Positions 14,759 through 22,346 of a stretch of DNA of 64,000 bases are shown here, piece after piece. Source of the DNA: JAGVPT01 sp964439265 (GTDB lineage: Bacteria; Bacteroidota; Ignavibacteria; UBA10030; UBA8401); contig CAYTOA010000001.1 of assembly GCA_964439265.1 (NCBI GenBank), forward strand, positions 1-64,000, in the 5' to 3' direction. The number at the start of each line of letters is the position of its first letter. The first letter of the stretch is position 1. Position numbers and translations under genes: made by a program. The notes beneath the pieces are model-generated. The model did not search any database. It was not told where the DNA came from and was given only the letters and a program-made list of their open reading frames with translations.

Positions 14759-16663
14759 ATGTCCAAATCTGTAAGCCCGGTTATCGTTGCTGCACACGAA
14801 ATCTCCATTCGCTTCGGAGAACAGGTGGTGCTGAAAAAAGCGTCGCTGAACGTTCATCAACGCGACCGGATCGGACTCATTGGAAACAATGGCTCCGGAA
14901 AATCGACGCTCCTCAAGATTATCGCGGGGATCATGCCTCCGGATTCCGGAACGGTTTCGCGCGGAAAAGAAGTGGTCACTGGGTACCTTCCCCAGGATTT
15001 CCAGCTTGATGCCTCGAAATCGGTATACGACAACATCGTCGAGGGAGCGCATGACGTCATCGATACGCTCAGAGAATACGAAGCCCTGCCGTACACGTCG
15101 GCGAGACGGCACCTGCTGGAACAGCACATCCATCACAGGGATGGATGGAACCTGGAAAACAGAATCGAGACGGCAATGCATTCGCTGAACGTCCCCGGGA
15201 AGCTTCGCGACGTGACCACGCTCTCCGGCGGAGAAAAGCGCCGCGTGGCGATCTGCAGGGCCGTCATCTCGCGGCCGGATCTCCTGATCCTCGACGAGCC
15301 GACGAACCATCTCGACACACAATCGATCGAATGGATGGAGGAATTTCTGGCCGGCTATTCCGGCGCGTGCCTTTTTGTGACCCACGACAGGTATTTTCTC
15401 GATTCGGTCGCAACGCGCATCGTGGAACTCGCGGACGGCGTCTGTCACTCCCACTCGGGCAATTATAATGATTTCCTGCTCGACAAGGCAGTGCGCGAAT
15501 CACAGCTGGAGAGCGAGGAGAAAAAGAGGAACAGTTTCCTGCGCAGGGAGCTCGAATGGGTGCGCAAGGGGCCTAGAGCGAGAAGGACCAAATCGAAAAG
15601 CAGGCTCGATGCGTTCTTTGAAACGGCCGCGCAGGAAGGATACCAGGCGGAAGCCGACGTCGATCTGGTGATTCCTCCCGCGACGCCGCTGGGATCGAAG
15701 GTCCTCAACCTGAAAGATCTTGGCATCGAGCTGGGCGGAACGAGATTGTTCAAAGGACTCGATTTCAACTTCGACAAGAAGAGGAAACTCGGAATTATCG
15801 GGCGCAACGGCTTGGGCAAAACGACGCTGCTGAAGATCATCCTGGGCGAACTTCATCCCACGGAAGGACACGCCGATGTCGGTGAAAGAACGGTCTTCAA
15901 CTATGTCGATCAATCGCGCGTAGCGTTGAATGACGAGAACACGGTCCTACAGGAGATCGGCGACGGAAGAGATTGGATCCTTTTCGGAGAAGAACGCATG
16001 ACGGTGTGGAAATATCTCCGGCGGTTCCTCTTTGCCGACGACAGGATCAACACGAAAGTAGGGAAGCTCTCGGGAGGAGAACGGAGCAGGCTGCTGATCG
16101 CGAAGATTTTGAAGAACGGCGGGAATTTTTTGATCCTCGATGAACCGACAAACGACCTTGATCTCTCGACCCTCCGTGTGCTGGAAGAGGCGCTGGCATC
16201 GTTCGGGGGCTGCGTTATCGCAGTGAGCCACGACCGCTATTTTTTGAACCGTGTCTGCAACGGAATTCTCGCGTTTGAAGGAGATGGAAACGTCCACTTC
16301 AGTGAAGGCGATTACGATTATTATCTTGAGAAGAGAAACGCCAGGCTGGCCGATGCTTTGGGACGATCGGCCGCCGGCGACGCACCGAAGAATCGTCCGA
16401 CAGCGCCGGCGCAGGGCCCGAAGAAACGGGCGAACAGGCTCACATGGAAAGAGGCGAAAGAGCTTGAAACGATAGAAGAAGAGATCGTTCGCGCCGAAGC
16501 CGAGGTCGCGCGCATCGAGGGAGATTTTGCAGCCCCGGATTTCTATGAACGACAGGGGAAACAAACGGCCCAACTCACGAAAGAACTGGCGGCAGCCAAA
16601 GAAAAAGTAGAACGCCTCTTTGCACGGTGGCACGAGCTTGACGGACTGACCACGAAGAACTAA
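14759..16663 (+). CDS. uup: ABC-F ATPase, Uup type
   Basis: 634 residues, cytoplasmic, no membrane span: two ABC ATPase domains in tandem. Domain 1: Walker A GNNGSGKST (42-50), signature LSGGE (155-159), Walker B/D-loop DEPTNHLD (179-186), H-loop His209. Domain 2: Walker A GRNGLGKTT (348-356), LSGGE (437-441), DEPTNDLD (461-468), H-loop near 491. The linker 245-290 is charged. A C-terminal coiled coil (about 565-630, KELETIEEEIVRAEAEVARIEGDF...) is the hallmark of Uup. ABC-F proteins act on ribosomes; Uup has been tied to ribosome function and to suppressing precise excision of transposons. All catalytic glutamates are present. First plus-strand gene of the window and not associated with the repeats. 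Confidence 0.93.
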   Translation: MSKSVSPVIVAAHEISIRFGEQVVLKKASLNVHQRDRIGLIGNNGSGKSTLLKIIAGIMPPDSGTVSRGKEVVTGYLPQDFQLDASKSVYDNIVEGAHDVIDTLREYEALPYTSARRHLLEQHIHHRDGWNLENRIETAMHSLNVPGKLRDVTTLSGGEKRRVAICRAVISRPDLLILDEPTNHLDTQSIEWMEEFLAGYSGACLFVTHDRYFLDSVATRIVELADGVCHSHSGNYNDFLLDKAVRESQLESEEKKRNSFLRRELEWVRKGPRARRTKSKSRLDAFFETAAQEGYQAEADVDLVIPPATPLGSKVLNLKDLGIELGGTRLFKGLDFNFDKKRKLGIIGRNGLGKTTLLKIILGELHPTEGHADVGERTVFNYVDQSRVALNDENTVLQEIGDGRDWILFGEERMTVWKYLRRFLFADDRINTKVGKLSGGERSRLLIAKILKNGGNFLILDEPTNDLDLSTLRVLEEALASFGGCVIAVSHDRYFLNRVCNGILAFEGDGNVHFSEGDYDYYLEKRNARLADALGRSAAGDAPKNRPTAPAQGPKKRANRLTWKEAKELETIEEEIVRAEAEVARIEGDFAAPDFYERQGKQTAQLTKELAAAKEKVERLFARWHELDGLTTKN

Positions 16664-16760
16664 TTGTTCTGCAATTTACGCAAGAGTAAGCCCGGGAGGC
16701 GGGTCGGGTAGTGAAGAGTTGTTGCATGCAGCGCGTCGGCCGAAGCTTACGAATGAGGCG

Positions 16761-17324
16761 TCAGATCTGTATGTCCACGAGGATTTCTTTTTCGAAGCAT
16801 ATGAACTGAGAGATCCTGCTGATGACCTTGTGTAACGGGATGGATAGCAGTTCCGCTACGTCAGCAAGCAAGACGGATTCATTTTCCGTCATGATGCCGT
16901 CTGCAAGAACAATGTGCAATGCGGCTTCGAACAGGAGCATGGAGCTCTTTGTTTTCGATCCGAAGCCTGATTCGACAAGATAATCCTTCACGTTTGGATA
17001 CTTGTGTTGGGAAATCCTCTGCAGTTCATCTTCCAGCGATTGATTAAAACTATCCCACTGAATATTTAATTCCTTGCAGATTTCTTTTGCCACAATTGTC
17101 TCTTCCTCCTGACGGACACCGTCGGAGAGAATGGAAGCGGCTGCGAGCTTGGAGAAGTCTGTGAGAAATTCCTGAGAAAATCCTGCCACGGAGACGAAAT
17201 GCACGAGTTTATCATCCTGAAACCATCTGCTTTCCAGTCTTGCTTTCACGGTCTCATAGTCCGGCGAATAGATAAAGAGCTTGCCTTCGCTGGTTCTTTG
17301 GATCTTGGCAATCGTGTTTGTCAT
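16761..17324 (-). CDS. TerB-like helical protein
   Basis: 187 residues, cytoplasmic. Two similar helical halves carry the acidic motif of TerB (tellurite-resistance B-like) domains: 'AAASILSDGVRQEEETIVAKEICKELNI' (about 62-90) and 'EAALHIVLADGIMTENESVLLADVAELLSIP' (about 132-163). The 'ADG.....E' loop is the metal-binding site in TerB/DjlA proteins. The first ~55 residues are a separate small alpha/beta part. TerB-like domains occur in envelope-stress and phage-defence settings; no ter neighbours are present here, so the role is open. Confidence 0.7.
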   Translation of the reverse strand: MTNTIAKIQRTSEGKLFIYSPDYETVKARLESRWFQDDKLVHFVSVAGFSQEFLTDFSKLAAASILSDGVRQEEETIVAKEICKELNIQWDSFNQSLEDELQRISQHKYPNVKDYLVESGFGSKTKSSMLLFEAALHIVLADGIMTENESVLLADVAELLSIPLHKVISRISQFICFEKEILVDIQI

Positions 17325-17351
17325 GCGGCACCTTATAGGAATTCTTGATTA

Positions 17352-17564
17352 AAACCTATCTCAAAAATGGAGTTGTGTCGGCCCTTCGACTCGCGGCGCG
17401 ACAATGCCGCGCCACTCGCTCAGGGTGAACAGACCTTGTTCTATTGAAAACGAAAAAACCCATGATCATCCTGAGTAAGTGAGCGGAGCGAACGCATCGT
17501 CCACGACCCTACGGGTCGTAGACCCGTAGGGAAGGATCAAGATACTTATTCTTAAGACGGCTTC
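17352..17564. mobile_element. MITE-like element, copy 2 (with nested REP-like repeat)
   Basis: Ends AAACCTATCTCAAAAATGG (left) and GAAGCCGTCTTAAGAA (right, inverted), with TGATTAAAA on both outer sides (17348-17356 and 17565-17573, overlapping the left terminus). It carries the shared core CCCTACGGGTCGTAGACC. It is longer than the other copies (213 bp) because it also contains a REP-like stretch (17383-17431). Confidence 0.65.
17383..17431. repeat. REP-like repeat (CCTTCGACTC family), copy 1
   Basis: CCCTTCGACTCGCGGCGCGA followed by 'caatgccgcgccactcgctcagggtgaac'; related to 48001-48083 and 51320-51403. A GC-rich imperfect palindrome. Confidence 0.5.
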
Positions 17565-17740
17565 TGATTAAAAAAGTAAAAGATAGAACGTAAAGACGTC
17601 ATTCGTATGAACAAATTGTTAAGTTTATATTAAATATAAAATATCGGAGGGGGATGGGTTCTAGCAGCAAAGCGGTGTTGTGAGACATTGTTCTGCAGTG
17701 CACAAACGGCGGTGCAATAAGACTGGGTGCAAAAACTTAC

Positions 17741-18010
17741 TTAGACGTTATCGCCTTGTCGGGAGTCTTTGTTCGCACGAACGGACTTCATTAGACGCCA
17801 AGAACACAACCCGAACAATACGGCCAACACAGGAAAAGCGGCAGCGCCGATATACGTTCCCTGGGCTCCGGCGCGTACGGCCGTTAACCCTTTTGTGACA
17901 TACAGGAGACGAATTGTATAGAAGACAAAGAATGCACTAAACAATCCGCACAGCGCTGCAAAGACATAATTGACGATAGATCGTAACCTCTTTGAAGATG
18001 GCATAGGCAA
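17741..18010 (-). CDS. Small two-helix membrane protein
   Basis: 89 residues. Two hydrophobic segments: YVFAALCGLFSAFFVFYTIRLLYV (about 14-38) and GTYIGAAAFPVLAVLFGLCSWRLM (about 51-74), with basic residues at both ends. No signal peptide cleavage site and no recognised family. A degenerate attC-like repeat separates it from the barrel gene to its right, so it belongs to the second cassette group. Confidence 0.65.
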   Translation of the reverse strand: MPMPSSKRLRSIVNYVFAALCGLFSAFFVFYTIRLLYVTKGLTAVRAGAQGTYIGAAAFPVLAVLFGLCSWRLMKSVRANKDSRQGDNV

Positions 18011-18029
18011 TTCCTTTCAGATTTATTGA

Positions 18030-18105
18030 AATCGCTCAACTGACTTGTCGGGCTTCCGTGCGGGACTCAGCCCATTCCGGCGGCGGAGCAGGTGGTGAGT
18101 CATCG
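18030..18105 (-). repeat. Decayed attC-like site
   Basis: Holds CTTGTCGGGCTTCCGTGCGG and the right half GCGGCGGAGCAGGTGGTGAG; a weak match to the family. Located between the two-helix membrane protein and the barrel gene. Confidence 0.4.
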
Positions 18106-18110
18106 ACAGT

Positions 18111-18746
18111 TCAAATAGATACTCCAATCCAAAGATCAAAAGCATTGTTTCGCACTGTTAAAGCTCCATTGCTGTAGGATGCAGTCAGATCAAAATCATA
18201 GCGTCCTTCGACGCTGAGGACAATTGGCAGACCGGGCCTGATTTCAGTTCCCACTCCGACCGTTCCTCCAACGACTGGTTCTTTGAAATCATGATAGAGA
18301 GCATGCGGGCCGGGTTGGTTGATATTTTCACCGACGAGAAAGTCGAGCCTTGGGCCTATGAGAGCATAAGGTCTTATGGGGTCGGAGAGCATCGAGAACT
18401 TAGCTAAGACCGGGACCGAAAGATAATCGAGGCGATCGTAAAGTGTCACGATTGTGGCACCGCCGGGAGCGGATTCATTGGTATAGGCATAGCGTTCTCC
18501 CGAGCCTCGTTGGCAATATTCCAATTGAGACACAATCGAAAACAGCGGATTATTAAGCCATTCAGCATACACGCCGACATTTATTCCTGTCCTGCGCTTT
18601 GAATCCGTTGTGAAGGATGTGTAATCGCGAACTTGATTGCTGGATGTAACAGCGAACTTTACCCCGTATGATCTCAGGAATTGAGCATTCGACTGACTCG
18701 AACAGAAGCTTAGAAAAGTGATAAGCGAATACATGAATTTTTTCAT
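18111..18746 (-). CDS. Outer-membrane beta-barrel protein (porin/PorT-like)
   Basis: 211 residues from the ATG at 18746, which has a strong TAAGGAGG box 8 bp upstream and is preferred to 18755. Signal peptide MKKFMYSLITFLSFCSSQSNAQ. The mature part alternates amphipathic strands and turns typical of the small 'outer membrane beta-barrel' family: GVKFAVTSSNQ, GINVGVYAEWL, FSIVSQLEYCQRG, LDYLSVPVLAKFSML, IRPYALIGPRLDFLVGE, VGGTVGVGTEIRPGLPIVLSVEGRYDFDLT. It ends in the amphipathic strand AFDLWIGVSI. 'YLSVPVLAKF...PYALIGP' is diagnostic of this family. Substrate unknown. Confidence 0.85.
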   Translation of the reverse strand: MKKFMYSLITFLSFCSSQSNAQFLRSYGVKFAVTSSNQVRDYTSFTTDSKRRTGINVGVYAEWLNNPLFSIVSQLEYCQRGSGERYAYTNESAPGGATIVTLYDRLDYLSVPVLAKFSMLSDPIRPYALIGPRLDFLVGENINQPGPHALYHDFKEPVVGGTVGVGTEIRPGLPIVLSVEGRYDFDLTASYSNGALTVRNNAFDLWIGVSI

Positions 18747-18777
18747 TGTAAGCACCTCCTTATCAAAACCATAGCTG

Positions 18778-18870
18778 ACTAGCGGACCCCGGTTAATCCA
18801 CGACTGAAATTGCGTTGGTTTGGCGGCAAGTGTGCTCGTAAAAAAACTGCGTTCGACGACAACACGTATT
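18778..18870 (-). repeat. Decayed attC-like site
   Basis: GACTAGCGGACCCCGGTTAA at the left and 'gttggtttggcggcaag' further right. Lies between two barrel-type genes. Confidence 0.35.
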
Positions 18871-18916
18871 TTCGTTATTCCAAATTCGTCGAGTGCCGAT
18901 TAAGTGTAAGAGAGAG

Positions 18917-19474
18917 TTACAGGTTGATCTGTAATCCAAGTTTCAGCGCCGGCGTTACTAAACTTGGTACGTCGTGGTGGAAACTTCCGGCAACACCTGC
19001 GCCCCAAGTTACTCTGATTCCTTTTCCTTCGATTCCATCGTGTCCAATCATGATGTCGACTCCGACACCGCCGGGGTTTTTGGTGCTGATGTTGTCGCCC
19101 CGATGGATGAAAGGAAATAAATACATGATGTCCGAACTTAATGCATTCGCTAATAAGAATTTGTCTTTTCCATTCGGGCTGAAGTAATAGGAATTCCTGA
19201 TTCCAAGCCCGCCGGCGCTGTTTGGAAATATAAACGCTCGGCCGCCAATAATGAACCCTCCGGCAATCAGACCGATCGATTGCGATTCGTTTGTTTGCAA
19301 TGAGATGCCGAGGCAAAGAGCCTCCAATGCGCCCGCACTGCCAAACAGCGAAATTGACCGCACCGGACTCTCTTCCACCAGTGCATCGCCTGCGTGAAGT
19401 CGTGACAGAGGGACGGCAATGAGTATTAGGATGCTTAGTAGCTGTTTCAATGGTTCCTTGAAGTGCTGGACCAA
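18917..19474 (-). CDS. Secreted/outer-membrane beta protein, unknown function
   Basis: 185 residues with signal peptide (LLSILILIAVPLSRLHAG). Glycine-rich amphipathic strands follow: SISLFGSAGALEALCLGISL, SIGLIAGGFIIGGRAFIFP, GGLGIRNSYYFS, GVGVDIMIGHDGIEGKGIRVTWGAGVAGSF, with a terminal strand ALKLGLQINL. It is probably a small barrel. A longer overlapping frame (18900-19529) has arginine-rich low-complexity text and is rejected. The start at 19474 is inside or next to a decayed repeat. Confidence 0.7.
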   Translation of the reverse strand: MVQHFKEPLKQLLSILILIAVPLSRLHAGDALVEESPVRSISLFGSAGALEALCLGISLQTNESQSIGLIAGGFIIGGRAFIFPNSAGGLGIRNSYYFSPNGKDKFLLANALSSDIMYLFPFIHRGDNISTKNPGGVGVDIMIGHDGIEGKGIRVTWGAGVAGSFHHDVPSLVTPALKLGLQINL

Positions 19475-19528
19475 CGGACGTTATTCGTGCGCGCGAAATC
19501 GCCGACGGCCGGTTACCCGGCACGGCCA

Positions 19529-19885
19529 TTATTTTGCAACTCTCATCACGACCAAGACGATTGAGATGATCAATGATAACGATGAAAGCGACAACGCCAG
19601 CAGCGTTCTATTTGAGATAATTTTCGCGGCTATTGATAGTTCGTTTATCTGCAAGGCAATTTTCTCGATGAGATCCGCCTGGTCAATTTCGTTTTGTTCG
19701 AGCAGTCTTATTCTTTTGTCCAGTTGTTCCAGCGATGTTTTGTGCTGCCTGCCGTTTTCTTTTCCAGCGCCTCCGAAGTATTTGTTGACGCTGTTGAACA
19801 GTTTCTGGCCGGCGTCAACAATCGCCGGGCTGTATTTGAAGATGGTATCCCACGGTATTAACGAAAGAATTGCAAACGTACCCAT
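19529..19885 (-). CDS. Small protein with coiled coil and C-terminal membrane helix
   Basis: 118 residues. The N-terminus is mildly hydrophobic (MGTFAILSLIPWDTIFKYSPAIVDAGQKLFNSV), then a Gly-rich linker. A coiled coil follows (SLEQLDKRIRLLEQNEIDQADLIEKIALQINELS, about 50-84), then a single transmembrane helix (LLALSLSSLSLIISIVLVVMRV, about 94-115). It resembles small tail-anchored helical proteins; no family recognised. Its start is 30 bp from the repeat at 19915. Confidence 0.65.
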   Translation of the reverse strand: MGTFAILSLIPWDTIFKYSPAIVDAGQKLFNSVNKYFGGAGKENGRQHKTSLEQLDKRIRLLEQNEIDQADLIEKIALQINELSIAAKIISNRTLLALSLSSLSLIISIVLVVMRVAK

Positions 19886-19914
19886 TGGATTTTCCTCTAT
19901 GGTTGTTGGAGACG

Positions 19915-20050
19915 GTTTTGCCGGCTAACAGACCGGCCGCTAAGGAACATCGTCGGCGCGGCAGTCATTCCGCGCGCGGTCTGTCTGGCCGGACACTAAC
20001 TGCTTGAATCGCGCGAACCGGTTCATTTACGGCGGATATGCCGCACGCGC
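19915..20050 (-). repeat. Decayed attC-like site
   Basis: Left GCCGGCTAACAGACCGGCCG, then 'gtcggcgcggcagtcattccgcgcgcgg' hairpin and 'gcatgccgc'-type right part. Lies between the coiled-coil protein and the next barrel. Confidence 0.45.
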
Positions 20051-20062
20051 TGATATTAAATA

Positions 20063-20695
20063 TCAGAGAGACACCCCGACGAGGACGGCAAGCATCCGAT
20101 TGTAGATATGGCTGCCGTTCGTGGTCACTGTTTTCAGGCCGAGATCATAGCGAACGTCTACCGTGGCATCGATGAGCCCTGTCGGGACATTAAGTCCTGT
20201 GCCAATGACCACACCATAATCGGGAGATGCAGTTTGACTCATGATGTCAATCTCACTGTCGTCCCCCCCGGCGAGAACCGATTTAGCTTTTGCATTGAGC
20301 AAAAAGCCGACAGAGGGACCGGCGTACACGCTCAATTTCGCAGGGCTTAAGGGGAGATAGTATTTGATCAGCAGCGGAACTTCCAGGTATCCAAAATGAT
20401 CATTTTCCGTGTAGCCGTTTCCGCCCAGAAACATTGGTCCCCCCTTGATTGTCACCTTCGCCCCTTTTATGTCGTAGAATACTTCTGGTTCCAATGAAAT
20501 TTTATCGAGGAACTTCACTTCAGCGAATGCCCCGAATAAATATTGCGTGATCGTTGAATTTGTCGACGAGAATTGACTGCCAGCGAAAGTTGTGAAGTTT
20601 ATTCCGGCTTTTATTCCCTTGGATACCTCAATTTGAGCCGAGAGTGCGGCAGATGCCGCAACAACTGAGAAGATAACTGCGAAGATCGGTTTCAT
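20063..20695 (-). CDS. Outer-membrane beta-barrel protein (PorT-like)
   Basis: 210 residues from the ATG at 20695; the longer frame would only translate repeat DNA. Signal peptide MKPIFAVIFSVVAASAALSAQ. Strand pattern of the small barrel family: 'GIKAGINFTTFAGSQ', 'FLFGAFAEVKFLDKISLEPEVFYDIKGAK' type strands, 'FGYLEVPLLIKYYLPLSPAKLSVYAGPSVGFLLNAKAK', 'DYGVVIGTGLNV', 'ATVDVRYDLGL', terminal 'MLAVLVGVSL'. 'YLEVPLLIKYY...YAGPSVG' is the family signature. Paralogous to the barrel at 18111. Function unknown. Confidence 0.87.
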   Translation of the reverse strand: MKPIFAVIFSVVAASAALSAQIEVSKGIKAGINFTTFAGSQFSSTNSTITQYLFGAFAEVKFLDKISLEPEVFYDIKGAKVTIKGGPMFLGGNGYTENDHFGYLEVPLLIKYYLPLSPAKLSVYAGPSVGFLLNAKAKSVLAGGDDSEIDIMSQTASPDYGVVIGTGLNVPTGLIDATVDVRYDLGLKTVTTNGSHIYNRMLAVLVGVSL

Positions 20696-20744
20696 TGATT
20701 GCACCGTTAAATGTTGATTACGTATACGTCCTTGATCTACGGGT

Positions 20745-20800
20745 GCCGCCCTGCGGATCGGAGCTCCCGACGAAGAGCGGCGGTACGCGATACGTTGTGA
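20745..20800 (-). repeat. attC-like site (left half)
   Basis: TGCCGCCCTGCGGATCGGAG followed by CTCCCGACGAAGAGCGGCGG. Last repeat of array B, between the barrel start and the stop of the TlpA-like gene. Confidence 0.5.
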
Positions 20801-20822
20801 GAATATTTCGATGACCAGAGGT

Positions 20823-22079
20823 CTAGTTAGTGATGAATTTCTCAAGCGTGTGCTCAAGATTCTCATCTTTCAAATCGTCACCCAAAGCGAGAATTGTTCC
20901 TTGCGCACTCACCAACACGGGGAATGGTATTGACACTGCTCCGAATGACCACCTGATCGACCCGTTTGGTTGACTGCTCCCGAGAGCATTTTGCCAGGGC
21001 ATTGCCCACTCATGATTTCGATACCGCAATACAGTGCTTGTAGAATCATCATCCGACACGCTGAGGATCGTAAAACCATGCGTCTTAAACCGCTCAAATG
21101 CCTTACTCAGATATGGTATTTGAGTAACACATGCCCCGCACCACGTTGTCCAGAAATCGATCAAATAGACTTGTCCCATCATGGTTCTCCCCGAGAAAGT
21201 CTTCGACGAATCATCCATTGAACGCAAGGCGAACTGAGGAACCGGTTCTCCCACTCGGACTGCGGACATGGTAGGACGATCCCCTGATGACCAGTTCCAT
21301 TGTGCGGAGGCGTCACCTTTAAATCGAAATTCTGGATTAATGTAAAGATATTTGACAAAATACAAATTCGAATGATGTGCGAAGATTTCGTTCAGATACT
21401 TGAACGGCTCTTGACGGTTGGAAATAGACAAAATATACGCCAGGTTAAAATGATATACCCACACAGGAGAAGTTGGCGGAATAATTTCAAGTATCGACTT
21501 TTTTTCGATGCTGTCTTCCTGCGCGGTCGGAGATCCGGTCCAATTTGCTTCAATGTGCTGAAGAATCAATTCCTGACGAAGAATAGGTTCGTTTTCCATC
21601 GCAAGTGCCTCTTCAATGGTCCGAGTCACATCTTTCCAGTCAGCTAAATTAACAGCCGGTCGATTCAATCGGGAATTCCCTCTGAACTGTAATAAGGCAA
21701 ATTTCGCCAGCAGAGATGAAGAATCATGGAAAACAATTTTACTGTTGTTGTGAGGATCGGATTTGTCCGATAACGTGACATCGACGTTTATTTGTTCAGG
21801 TCGGTCTGAGAGAAGCGCGACTCTCAGCGTCCTAAAATGAGGTCGACGGAATTCTGCCATAAGCATTCCGGAGTTGCCTGTTTCCAGATGAAATGAACCG
21901 TCTCTCAATGCCGAGGCTCTGGCATAACTAGTGTCGCCTGTTGGTTCCTTTATGACAACAACTGCGGAGTCGAAAGTAGTCTCATTTGGCTGAACAAATC
22001 TGCCTGAGAGAATTATCTGCGAGTAACCGCACGAAAATGAAATCAGTAGAGCACAGATACAACGTTTGAAGTAAGCCAC
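20823..22079 (-). CDS. TlpA-like thioredoxin-fold exported protein
   Basis: 418 residues. Signal peptide MAYFKRCICALLISFSCGYS. Residues ~20-110 look like a beta-sandwich (carboxypeptidase-regulatory-like, 'VVVIKEPTGDTSYARASALRDGSFHLETGNSGMLMAEFRRPHF'), a middle helical part follows, and a C-terminal thioredoxin domain starts near 275 (VGEPVPQFALRSMDD). Redox motif WCGAC at 313-317 in 'YLIDFWTTWCGACVTQIPYL', with cis-Pro region SIPFPVLVSAQGTIL. TlpA-like proteins of Bacteroidota are periplasmic thiol-disulfide oxidoreductases. Both active-site cysteines are present. Partner unknown; a second TlpA-like protein is encoded at 48.25 kb. Confidence 0.85.
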   Translation of the reverse strand: MAYFKRCICALLISFSCGYSQIILSGRFVQPNETTFDSAVVVIKEPTGDTSYARASALRDGSFHLETGNSGMLMAEFRRPHFRTLRVALLSDRPEQINVDVTLSDKSDPHNNSKIVFHDSSSLLAKFALLQFRGNSRLNRPAVNLADWKDVTRTIEEALAMENEPILRQELILQHIEANWTGSPTAQEDSIEKKSILEIIPPTSPVWVYHFNLAYILSISNRQEPFKYLNEIFAHHSNLYFVKYLYINPEFRFKGDASAQWNWSSGDRPTMSAVRVGEPVPQFALRSMDDSSKTFSGRTMMGQVYLIDFWTTWCGACVTQIPYLSKAFERFKTHGFTILSVSDDDSTSTVLRYRNHEWAMPWQNALGSSQPNGSIRWSFGAVSIPFPVLVSAQGTILALGDDLKDENLEHTLEKFITN

Positions 22080-22346
22080 GACCGCCTCGTTAGATTAGAA
22101 GCTATCTCAAAATGATTTCGACGTAGAATGCATCGGTAAATGCGATACTGAGCGCGGTTAAGCTGTTGAGGCGGCGTCCATGCCGCGCGTGCGAATTCGT
22201 CTGCAGATGTCAACGTACTACAACAGTTTCACCGTGTGGTAGGGAAGGAACGAATTTTCGAAGATCGGTCACGAACCTCCGAAAAGTCTCGCGGGCCGAT
22301 CATCTCGTACCTGATCGTCGATTCCTGACGTCCCGTCTTCCACACG
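22080..22346. other. Gene-free gap: solo MITE end and attC-like relic
   Basis: A solo MITE terminus TTAGAAGCTATCTCAAAATG lies at 22095-22114 without a partner end downstream. Further right, GTTGAGGCGGCGTCCATGCC and GCGTGCGAATTCGTCTGCAG (22162-22205) are remains of the attC-like repeat. Nothing else seen. Confidence 0.45.

Larger units (their letters stand above)
17325..17740. other. Gene-free stretch holding MITE copy 2
   Basis: Contains the MITE-like element at 17352-17564 and about 175 bp of AT-rich sequence (17570-17650) and unremarkable sequence after it. Nothing else seen. Confidence 0.6.
17741..20800 (-). mobile_element. Cassette array B (short, decayed repeats)
   Basis: Four minus-strand envelope genes and one small membrane protein separated by degenerate attC-like repeats at about 18030-18105, 18778-18870, 19465-19525, 19915-20050 and 20745-20800. 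Orientation is the same as in array A. Cores are less well preserved (CTGACTAGCGGACC, CCAACGGACG, GGCTAACAGACCGG, TGCCGCCCTGCGGATCGGAG). Confidence 0.45.

Noticed and set aside
17352..17564. Insertion sequence with transposase
   Set aside because: No reading frame of transposase size or motif; length and shared termini fit a non-autonomous element.
18900..19529. Longer overlapping frame on the minus strand
   Set aside because: Arg/Ser/His-rich with no signal peptide; the 185-residue frame inside it has a signal peptide and barrel-like strands.
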